A stretch of DNA of 64,000 bases, taken from contig NC_079269.1 in assembly GCF_947241705.1 (NCBI RefSeq), positions 62,001-126,000 of the forward strand. The letters run 5' to 3'. The translations under genes were made by a program, and so were the position numbers. How positions within the stretch are numbered: the first letter of the stretch is position 1; each line of letters starts with the position of its first letter. The stretch comes from Saccharomyces mikatae IFO 1815 (lineage: Eukaryota; Ascomycota; Saccharomycetes; Saccharomycetales; Saccharomycetaceae). The notes under the pieces were generated by a model, which ran no database searches, had not been told where the DNA came from, and saw only the letters and a program-made list of their open reading frames with translations. Below, piece after piece: positions 33,150-42,024 of this stretch.

Positions 33150-34007
33150 ATGGATGCTGATGAATTAGAGTTAAAGGGACGTTTGAAAAACTTGAAAAAA
33201 GAGGAATTGCTTAAAAGGAAACAACTTAAAGAGAACAGCACTAGAAAGAGAGAGCTTGAGTATAAGAGCACTTCAAGAAACACTTCAATATATATTTCTG
33301 ACCTTCCCACGGACAAAATAACAAAAGAAGAGCTCATTAAGCAGTTCTCCAAGTATGGCAAGATAAGAATTAGTCGAGATGGGGAACCCATTTGCAAACT
33401 ATACATGAATGATAAACATCTTCCGAAAGGAGACGCTCTGATTACTTATTGTAACGAAGAAAGTGTTATATTGGCAATTGAAATGATGGATGAGTCAACT
33501 TTCCTTGCAAAGCAGATCAAAGTGGAAAGGGCCCAGTTTCGAGACAAAGAAAATGAAAGTATGGTCAGGAAAGAAGAAAACTCAAATGAGTTACGTGAAG
33601 CTGAACTTCCAATGAAAAGGCCTAAAAAAACAAGATCCGAGAAGCAGGAAGAGATTATAGACTATAATGATGATGAAAGCTTGGCCAAAGCTGACCGAAC
33701 CGTGATATTTGCCAATTTGTTGAATATTTACAAAGAATACACAAATGATGATATAGCTGATATTGAAGACGATCTTTTAGACGGTTGTGAAGAAGTAGGT
33801 CAAGTGGAAAGCGTTTCTATTTTGCCCGACAAAGGAGAAGCAATTGTTGTTTTCTGGAAAGGTAGGGATGCAATACAATGTTGCAAAGTCATGAGCGGAC
33901 GCTATTTTGACGGACAAAAGTTGCTTGCATTCATGTTAGGAGATAAAAATACTTCAGGAACAAGTGACGAGAATGAAGAAAGTGGTGTGGAAGATGATCT
34001 TATATAG
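33150..34007 (+). CDS. CUS2: U2 snRNP assembly factor Cus2
   Basis: Helps U2 snRNA folding and regulates Prp5-dependent prespliceosome formation by binding Hsh155; homologue of human Tat-SF1. 285 residues from MDADELELKGRLKNL, matching the S. cerevisiae length. The N-terminal helix is highly charged (Lys/Glu). RRM1 lies at about 43-125 (TSIYISDLPTDKITKEELI). A basic linker contains MKRPKKTRSEK. The second RRM-like (UHM) domain is at about 185-265 (RTVIFANLLNIYKEYTNDD), and an acidic tail ends SGVEDDLI. It is fairly diverged from S. cerevisiae, mostly in the linker. Confidence 0.95.
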   Translation: MDADELELKGRLKNLKKEELLKRKQLKENSTRKRELEYKSTSRNTSIYISDLPTDKITKEELIKQFSKYGKIRISRDGEPICKLYMNDKHLPKGDALITYCNEESVILAIEMMDESTFLAKQIKVERAQFRDKENESMVRKEENSNELREAELPMKRPKKTRSEKQEEIIDYNDDESLAKADRTVIFANLLNIYKEYTNDDIADIEDDLLDGCEEVGQVESVSILPDKGEAIVVFWKGRDAIQCCKVMSGRYFDGQKLLAFMLGDKNTSGTSDENEESGVEDDLI

Positions 34008-34167
34008 TTTGGCAACAAATAGTAAATCATGTTTATTCTCACTAGAATTTACGTAAACTTACATTTGTAAGTATCAGAAAAGAAAGAACAGATATGACAA
34101 AAACATGTAACTCAACTGTGAATAAAAACATTAAGATTGAAATAATGAAAGAAGCGCCAAAAAAATC

Positions 34168-34239
34168 TGAGCGGTACGAGAATCGAACCCGTGTCCCCAC
34201 CTTGGAAGGGTGGGATGATAACCACTACACTAACCGCCC
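34168..34239 (-). tRNA. tRNA-Gly(UCC)
   Basis: A 72-nt cloverleaf on the minus strand beginning GGGCGGTTAGTG and ending GTACCGCTCA. The anticodon loop CTTCCAA has anticodon UCC, and the T loop is GGTTCGATTC. No intron. It reads as the standard yeast tG(UCC). A tau-like LTR begins about 70-100 bp upstream of its 5' end. Confidence 0.97.
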
Positions 34240-34311
34240 AAGCTATTTAGTTTACTTGGTAAATAGTACGAGCTATCTTGAAAGTTTATAAACTTTTAAC
34301 AAAACTATAGG

Positions 34312-34721
34312 TGTTGTAGATTGTTAAGATCTACCCTTAGTGTTGATAATTAGTAGTTTAGTAAGTTGTAATAATTAAGAATAGTCGTTCCTTCTTAATC
34401 TATATAAGAGAGGTATATAAAACACACGCTGATTGGTTGTATTAAACCAAAAGGTTCAGACATAAATCAGAGTGTTGATGATAAGAATTTAGTGTTAACT
34501 CATCTTCTTATATACTAAGTTCTGGACAATTAATAGATCTTTATCTCATTACTGCAGGAAATTCTATAATTAGAATTTCCCTACTCCATTTAAATTGGTA
34601 TCACCATAAGAATGTTAGTATTAATTTACTCAACATCATTAGTATCATGTTAAAGAATGTTCGTCATCAACTACAACAATTTATATGAATAAATGTATAG
34701 TGGTAATCACTTATTCCAACA
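34312..34721 (-). mobile_element. solo LTR, tau-like (Ty4/Tsu4 class), approximate ends
   Basis: On the minus strand it starts TGTTGGAATAAGTGATTAC at 34721, contains a TATATAAG promoter-like box, and ends in CAACA at 34312 or, alternatively, at 34341. Its length of 380-410 bp, its TG...CA ends and its place upstream of a tRNA gene fit a Ty4-class LTR. It is neither delta nor sigma. I could not find matching target-site copies, so the ends are uncertain and it appears old. No internal element is attached. Confidence 0.55.
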
Positions 34722-34818
34722 AAAACGGTAGCAATTAGTAACCATATTGAATTACTGACAAGCGAATAAGTGATTAATAATAGGTATGTGAAATATCGAT
34801 GAATTTTGATACAATTAT

Positions 34819-34883
34819 TGAGGTGAACTTTGAGATAATTGTTGGGATTCCATTGTTGATAAAGACAATATTATTAGGTATAT
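34819..34883 (-). mobile_element. delta LTR fragment (Ty1/Ty2), minus orientation
   Basis: 65 bp matching the 3' end of a delta LTR on the minus strand (complement of the AATGGAATCCCAACAATTATC region). It stops where a plus-strand delta begins at 34884. An old, partial copy. Confidence 0.8.
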
Positions 34884-35219
34884 TGTTGGAATGAAAATCA
34901 ACTATCGTCTATCAACTAGTAGTCATACTACTAGTATATTATCATATACGGTGTTAGAAGATGACGCAAATGATGAGAAATAGTCATCTAAATTAGTGGA
35001 AGCTGAAACGCAAGGATTGATAATGTAATAGGATAATGACTGAACACATATAAAATGACAATCAAAGCATATACAGAATTATGTAGAATTACGAGTTCCA
35101 TTTATTGGATTCCTATATCCTCGAGGAGAACTTCTAGTATATTTTTCTATATACCAAATAATATTGCCTTTATCAACAATGGAATCCCAACAATTATCTC
35201 AAAGTTCACCCAAAGCTCA
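34884..35219 (+). mobile_element. solo delta LTR (Ty1/Ty2), plus orientation
   Basis: Full-length delta of 336 bp from TGTTGGAATG to AAAGCTCA, with the usual delta landmarks (CATATACGGTGTTAGAAG, GGATTGATAATGTAATAGG, TCAACAATGGAATCCCAACA). It differs clearly from the Ty LTRs at 37-41 kb, so it is older. Flanking five-base copies do not match. It lies in inverted orientation to the Ty 3' LTR on the other side of MRPL10. Confidence 0.9.
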
Positions 35220-35703
35220 ATAAAGATATGAGTCGTTACATTAAAACTATAGTAAATGGTCTCATAATTTTATACTGGTTGTTATCACAACTTTGGCTAG
35301 TTTGTCTTCGTTCGTTTCATGTGTTTCCACTGATTACCCAATTAAGTAATTACTAGGGTTTCGCCTACAACTTAATCGTTAGTGTTTAAGGAATGCATCC
35401 TGTTTCAACAATGACAGAATTAAGAAGGAAATAGCACTCTTTCCGACAGCCTATTGTGAATTTAAGGAAGATCAGCTAGAGTACCTTTATATGTTATGTC
35501 GTGACATGGTTAACCAATATATTTTTCATGTTTTTTGCTCTATTTTGTAACAAGTAATCATATAGTTTTCTTGCCCGGCCGAAAAACTGGAGCGAACGCA
35601 ACGAATAACTTGAGGCTATATAGGCATTTATAGAAGTTAAGTAACGAAAGAAGTAAAAAACCATTAAAAAATAGTTTCACCACCGTATTGAATCGCAAAG
35701 TGA

Positions 35704-36612
<909 letters not shown>

Positions 36613-36975
36613 ATGATTATTAACTTTTTATATACGTAATATTCCCACTTGTAAATATCTGACATATTTTATTGTTCATGATTTATATAGTTTCTAAACA
36701 GGTCCTAATTTTAGTAAACATTTAGACAGACGAGGCATGGGTATAGCATATTGAGAAAACATTGCATTATTGTAACTGTATTTCTCACCCTTATTGACAC
36801 ATATTCAGGTGTTGAAGTGGATACTTCTGATTCACTGAAAGAAGCAAAAGATGTAATACAAAATAAATTAAAAGAAAAACTGCGCCTTTCCTTTGGCTGC
36901 TACTGTTACAGGAAGTAAAGAGTTGTATGAGAAGTGTGGAAACTTCAAGATTTAGCGTCAGCAAAAAAAGATTTC
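36613..36975. other. MRPL10 to tRNA-Asn gap
   Basis: A 363-bp gap between the MRPL10 stop and the tRNA-Asn 3' end. It is A/T-rich, with no gene or LTR fragment recognised. Confidence 0.6.
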
Positions 36976-37049
36976 CGACCCCAGTGAGGGTTGAACTCAC
37001 GATCTTGCGATTAACAGTCGCACGCCTTAACCAACTTGGCCATGGAGTC
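36976..37049 (-). tRNA. tRNA-Asn(GUU)
   Basis: A 74-nt cloverleaf on the minus strand: GACTCCATGGCCAAGTTGG at the 5' end, anticodon loop CTGTTAA (anticodon GUU), T loop GAGTTCAACCCTC, ending TGGGGTCG. No intron. A sigma LTR starts 16 bp upstream of its mature 5' end, the classical Ty3 target position. Confidence 0.97.
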
Positions 37050-37064
37050 TTAAAATCTGTTCTT

Positions 37065-37220
37065 TGTTGAATCCTAAGAAGGGTATTTCAGTATGACAAT
37101 ACATCATTCTAAACGTTCATAAAACACATATGAAACAATCTTATAGCGAAACGAACAGATTGAACAACATAAGGTAAAACTCTGATTTTCCGAGCTGAAC
37201 TAATCAAATGTATATGTTGG
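37065..37220 (+). mobile_element. sigma LTR remnant (Ty3), plus orientation, 5' part
   Basis: Matches the first part of the Ty3 LTR: TGTTG start, TCAGTATGACAATAC, CGTTCATAAAACACATATGAA and CGAGCTGAACTA landmarks. It begins 16 bp upstream of tRNA-Asn, as expected for Ty3 insertion at Pol III start sites. It is partial: about 156 bp of the usual ~340. After it come 9 bp of delta end (37221-37229) and 19 bp equal to the tau-like LTR start (37230-37248), then the Ty LTR. Confidence 0.85.
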
Positions 37221-37248
37221 TGAGAAGTGTGTTGGAATAAGTGATTAC

Positions 37249-37580
37249 TGAGATAATAGTGGAGTTTGATGTAATTGTTGGGATTCCATTTTTTATAAGG
37301 CAATAATATTAAGTATGTAGATATACTAGAAGTTCTCCTCAGGGATTTAGGAATCCATAAAAGGGAATCTGCAATTCTACACAATTCTATAAACATTATT
37401 ATCATCGTTTTATATGTTCTTATTCATTGATCCTATTACATTATCAATCCTTGCGTTTCAGCTTCCACTAATTTAGATGACTATATCTCATCATTTGCGT
37501 CATCTTCTAACACCGTATATGATAATATACTAGTAATATGACTACTAGTTAGTAGATGATAGTTGATTTATATTACAACA
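37249..37580 (-). repeat. 3' LTR of the Ty element
   Basis: 332 bp, minus orientation, with TG...CA ends on its own strand. About three differences from the 5' LTR and about one from the solo delta at 41189-41520. Confidence 0.93.
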
Positions 37581-40323
37581 TACCACCCATAATGTAATAA
37601 GTCTAATGAATCCATTTGTTTGTTAATCTTTTAAATGTTTTTATCGGAAGGGGTTTTGTCATCACATCAGCAATGTTCTTCTTGGTTTCGATGTAGTATA
37701 TGTATAAATTATTACTTGATACTTCATCTCTAAGTCTCATTGCCTTTGTGCCAAAAAATCTGTTCCTAAATTTCTCTTCATTAGTAGACTTAATTATACT
37801 GATCGTTGATCTACTATCGGTAAGTAAGCCTTTAATGATTGGTTTTTTGTTAAGTTCTTGCACAAGGTGACTGAGGTTATTCAATAGTGGAATGGCTTCA
37901 CTTACTGCGTGTATTTCTGCTTCTGTAGTTGAAGTGCATGTTAACGAAGCCTTTGTCGACTTTCCTCCAATCACTTTTCCGTTAAGTAGGAAAATGTTAC
38001 CAACTTGTGATTTGTAATATGGTTGGTTACCATATGAGGCATCGCTTATTGCGACTAATTTATTATCTGGCTTGGTAGGTTTGTTTCTGTGCCATATCAA
38101 TTGTTTATCTCTAGTGTCCCACATGAATTGTATCAACTCATATGTCATGTCTAAAACTTGCCTAGAGGGGAATAATATATGTTGTGCAAGTGTGTTGATG
38201 TAGTATAGTAAGTCAAACCTAAATTTATATCCAACATATGAAGCTAGACCAATCAACTTTTGCATTTCATGTACTTTCTCTTTGTATTCATCTTCGTCTA
38301 TTTCTAGTTCATCCTGATCTATATAAAGACCTGGTTGACCTGGAGCACTAAGTTTCTTTCCTTTTGGATTCAAATGAACGTTTAGTTTGGGTAATTTTTC
38401 TGTCAAAGATTTTTCCATACCTAATTTCATGTACTTACTTCTTTGATATTTGATTTCTAATCCAAGTATGTCGTATTGAATTTCGTTATCACTTTCACCT
38501 AGATTTATAATCTTTGTATCGTATTGTTTCTTGAGTGTTGTTATGATTTTCTTATTCGCATTTAAGTCTTTGCTAAATAGAATCATATCGTCAACAAATA
38601 AACATATTGTGACTTCACTATTTCTAAAAACACATGACCATCCACGAACTTCTTGCATTTCACAACAATTTATTAAATATGATTTAATGGTTTCATACCA
38701 GTTTGCACCACTTTGTTTCAAACCATAGAGTGATTTTCTCAAACGTAGTAACTTATTATTCAAACCTAAATGTGGTGGAGGTCTTATGTATAATTCTTCT
38801 TTGATATCAGCATATAAGTAAGCAGAGGATATGTCTAGCTGTGTGATATAATAGTCATTGTCTAATGCGATTGACAGTGACGTCATCAGTGCATAGTGAT
38901 GTACGGTATTGGATTGCATACCAGATTCATATGTATCGGGGTGTTGAATGTCGCCTCTTGCAACAAATCTAGCTTTGTGTGTACCATCACGTTTTTTGTT
39001 AAATATAAACATTGAGTTTATTATTTTCTTAGGATCTATATCATTTCTATCATAATATTTGTCTGTATCCCAAGTGTTCATTTTCAACAGTTGGTTAACT
39101 TCTTTATGATAAGCTTCAATATATCTGTCCTTTTCTTTGTTGTTTTTATTATATGTGATTGCTTCATCATATCTTAAGGTCGTTCGAACTGGTTTGATTG
39201 ATTTTACTCCTTTTATTGCTGCAATTAGATTTATACGTTTCTTTGATCTTGGTGGTTCCAGACTTCTCATATTCTTATTATTCCATGTGTCTCGGGATAC
39301 CTCAATTTCAGTTTCATTATCTTCTAATGACCTTTTCTTACTTTTGGTAGTAGTCAGATCATTAGGATCATCCATACCACCCAAACTGGAATTAGTCTGA
39401 CGAGAGTGTATGTGTGGAATATCTTTTGAAACATCAGAAGTGTCCGTATGAGATTCATGGGTTAGGTCAGGAAGTGGGAGGTCGTCAAGAATAGAATCAG
39501 CCGTAATAGTTTTGGAGGATTTGTCAGGGATTATATTAGGAGTCGCATGGTCAGGAGATTTATATTCTGACGGATCCGTATCAATGGAGGGTGTATTATC
39601 ACATACAGCCTTTGTTTCAATAGAGATGGTGGAAGTAGTAGAGTTACTGCCAGGCGGAGGGTCATCTATTGAGGGCGTACCTTTTGTAGTCCTGTATTTG
39701 ATATTTGTATCACTATTTTGTTGAAGATATGGTTTCTCCGTACCACCCAAACGGGTAGTTTGGATGTTTTCAAGTCCAGAATTAACTCTATCCTGTGAAG
39801 TCAAATCAATCATATCATTGGGACTACCAGGTAGATTTTGGTTTCGTGCAGTGAACGTAGACGAGTGTCTAGGTGAAGTGATATCTGATTCAATGGTACC
39901 ACCCATTTCGGTACTCTCTTTATTGATGATATGGGGTGTCCGAGATCGTGTAGGGAATGGAAGAATATTGTATTCAGATATGTCAGCATCAACTTCCTTT
40001 GGTGCGCGTACCTTTTGGACTGGTTTGTGGTCTAATTGTAAATGGTTCGTTGGTTCTGTGCCCAGTTAGAAGCCATAGCTTTGTTTGGGGTCATCATGCC
40101 GTGCTGTTGGTACTGTCCATTCTGTGGAGGTGGTACTGAAGCAGGTTGAGGAGAGACATGATGATGGTTTTCTGGAACAGCTGATGTCTCAGGTGTTGTC
40201 TCTTGTTGAGAATTAACCTTAGTGGAATCTCTATCAAATTCCGGTAAATTGGAAGCTGGAACGTCTAACGGATCTTGGTTTGATGGAACTTCCTTAGAAG
40301 TAACCGAAGCATAGGCGCTACCA

Positions 40324-40655
40324 TGAGATAATAGTGGAGTTTGATGTAATTGTTGGGATTCCATTTTTTATAAGGCAATAATATTAGGTATGTAGATATA
40401 CTAGAAGTTCTCCTCAGGGATTTAGGAATCCATAAAAGGGAATCTGCAATTCTACACAATTCTATAAACATTATTATCATCGTTTTATATGTTCTTATTC
40501 ATTTATCCTATTACATTATCAATCCTTGCGTTTCAGCTTCCACTAATTTAGATGACTATATCTCATCATTTGCGTCATCTTCTAACACCGTATATGATAA
40601 TATACTAGTAGTATGACTACTAGTTAGTAGATGATAGTTGATTTATATTACAACA
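40324..40655 (-). repeat. 5' LTR of the Ty element
   Basis: 332 bp, minus orientation, directly followed (on its strand) by the TGGTAGCGCC primer-binding-type sequence. It abuts a plus-strand delta fragment at 40656 without a target-site copy. Confidence 0.93.
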
Positions 40656-40767
40656 TATGGATTCCTAAATCCCTGAGGAGAACTTCTAGTATATTTACAT
40701 ACCTAATAATATTGCCTCTATCAACAATGGAATCCCAACAATCATCTCAAAATTCACCCACTTCTCA
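40656..40767 (+). mobile_element. delta LTR 3' fragment
   Basis: 112 bp of a plus-strand delta, from TATGGATTCCTAAATCCC to the end ACTTCTCA, adjoining sigma sequence. It is repeated exactly at 41033-41144 as part of the 377-bp tandem unit. Confidence 0.9.
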
Positions 40768-40811
40768 TCAACATATACATTTGATTAGTTCAGCTCGGAA
40801 AATCAGAGTTT
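40768..40811 (-). mobile_element. sigma (Ty3 LTR) fragment, 44 bp, copy 1
   Basis: 44 bp complementary to sigma sequence at about 37176-37220 (GATTAGTTCAGCTCGGAAAA landmark). Identical to 41145-41188. Its right edge AGTTT is one target-site copy of a delta insertion. Confidence 0.88.
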
Positions 40812-41144
40812 TGTTGTAATATAAATCAACTATCATCTACTAACTAGTAGTCATATTACTAGTATATTATCATATACGGTGTTAGAAGATGACGCAAATG
40901 ATGAGATATAGTCATCTAAACTAGTGGAAGCTGAAACGCAAGGATTGATAATGTAATAGGATCAATGAATAAGAACATATAAAACGATGATAATAATGTT
41001 TATAGAATTGTGTAGAATTGCAGATTCCCTTTTATGGATTCCTAAATCCCTGAGGAGAACTTCTAGTATATTTACATACCTAATAATATTGCCTCTATCA
41101 ACAATGGAATCCCAACAATCATCTCAAAATTCACCCACTTCTCA
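40812..41144 (+). mobile_element. solo delta LTR, recombinant type
   Basis: 333 bp from TGTTGTAATATAAATC to ACTTCTCA. Its 5' part is identical to the delta at 41189, and its 3' part is identical to the fragment at 40656-40767. It therefore looks like the product of exchange between two neighbouring deltas. Preceded by AGTTT but not followed by it. Confidence 0.9.
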
Positions 41145-41188
41145 TCAACATATACATTTGATTAGTTCAGCTCGGAAAATCAGAGTTT
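41145..41188 (-). mobile_element. sigma (Ty3 LTR) fragment, 44 bp, copy 2
   Basis: Exact second copy of 40768-40811. It continues, after the delta at 41189-41520, into the rest of the minus-strand sigma. Confidence 0.88.
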
Positions 41189-41520
41189 TGTTGTAATATA
41201 AATCAACTATCATCTACTAACTAGTAGTCATATTACTAGTATATTATCATATACGGTGTTAGAAGATGACGCAAATGATGAGATATAGTCATCTAAACTA
41301 GTGGAAGCTGAAACGCAAGGATTGATAATGTAATAGGATCAATGAATAAGAACATATAAAACGATGATAATAATGTTTATAGAATTGTGTAGAATTGCAG
41401 ATTCCCTTTTATGGATTCCTAAATCCCTGAGGAGAACTTCTAGTATATCTACATACTTAATATTATTGCCTTATAAAAAATGGAATCCCAACAATTACAT
41501 CAAACTCCACTATTATCTCA
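41189..41520 (+). mobile_element. solo delta LTR with target-site copies
   Basis: 332 bp, inserted in the minus-strand sigma and flanked by the five-base copy AGTTT at 41184-41188 and 41521-41525, as expected for Ty1-class integration. Nearly identical to the Ty 3' LTR (about one difference), so young and probably from the same source. Confidence 0.93.
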
Positions 41521-41640
41521 AGTTTTACCTTATGTTGTTCAATCTGTTCGTTTCGCTATAAGATTGTTTCATATGTGTTTTATGAACGTGTAGAATGATG
41601 TATTGTCATACTGACATATCCTCTCTTATGATTAAGCCAA
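41521..41640 (-). mobile_element. sigma LTR remnant (Ty3), minus orientation, 5' part
   Basis: Complement carries the sigma landmarks TCAGTATGACAATAC and CATAAAACACATATGAA. Over about 85 bp it differs from the sigma at 37065-37220 at roughly one site, though the outermost 20 bp next to each tRNA differ more. It ends about 8-14 bp from tRNA-Thr; the exact edge is unclear. Confidence 0.82.
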
Positions 41641-41652
41641 AACAAGAAATAA

Positions 41653-41725
41653 GCTTCTATGGCCAAGTTGGTAAGGCGCCACACTAGTAATGTGGAGATC
41701 ATCGGTTCAACTCCGATTGGAAGCA
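41653..41725 (+). tRNA. tRNA-Thr(AGU)
   Basis: A 73-nt cloverleaf GCTTCTATGGCC...GGAAGCA. The anticodon loop CTAGTAA has anticodon AGU (inosine-modified in vivo), and the T loop is GGTTCAACTCC. No intron. A T-run follows as Pol III terminator. A sigma remnant lies just upstream. Confidence 0.96.
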
Positions 41726-42024
41726 TTTTTTGAATACTTCTTTGCCATCATAATCTCATGATATGAAAAACGCCCTATTGCTTAAAGTTAGAAAAGAATA
41801 TGGACTGTCAATAATCCTTTTCTTCTTTTTGATGTGCATTATATAAGTAATTGGTTTAAAAGTGTGATTTGTCGTTACTGGTATTGTGTATTTATTTTCC
41901 TATAATGGTACTGAGTTCAAAAAGTTAACTAAATGCAAACGGAAAATTAAGAAACAAAATAAGTTACTGAAAGGATGAAACAAGTCTTTGATATGAATAT
42001 GTATTGTTGGTATTTAAAACTTAG
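41726..42024. other. tRNA-Thr to WSC2 gap
   Basis: About 300 bp holding the tRNA-Thr terminator (T6 run at 41726-41731) and the WSC2 3' flank. Nothing else recognised. Confidence 0.6.

Larger units (their letters stand above)
37249..40655 (-). mobile_element. Ty1/Ty2-class LTR retrotransposon, internally incomplete
   Basis: Minus-strand element of 3.4 kb with both LTRs; the family is normally about 5.9 kb, so it is incomplete (at least one large break) and is best treated as a fossil. Parts seen: 3' LTR 37249-37580; a Pol-type frame with reverse transcriptase and RNase H sequence (including the FVDDMILFS type RT motif and the terminal ADVMTKPLP region), roughly 37.6-39.9 kb; a Gag-type start next to the 5' LTR ([20 protein letters not shown]); a primer-binding-type sequence TGGTAGCGCC beside the 5' LTR; 5' LTR 40324-40655. 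The Gag start is Ty1-like, while the RT region reads closer to Ty2. The LTRs differ at only about 3 of 332 positions, so insertion was recent. No matching target-site copies flank it. Confidence 0.92.
40656..41409. repeat. perfect tandem duplication, period 377 bp
   Basis: Copy 1 is 40656-41032 and copy 2 is 41033-41409, apparently identical by eye. The unit is one delta equivalent (333 bp) plus 44 bp of sigma. See findings for the proposed origin. Confidence 0.88.

Noticed and set aside
40987-41196. Repeated small open frames inside the deltas (also near 37109, 40265, 40631 and 41364).
   Set aside because: They are the same LTR sequence read repeatedly and not genes.
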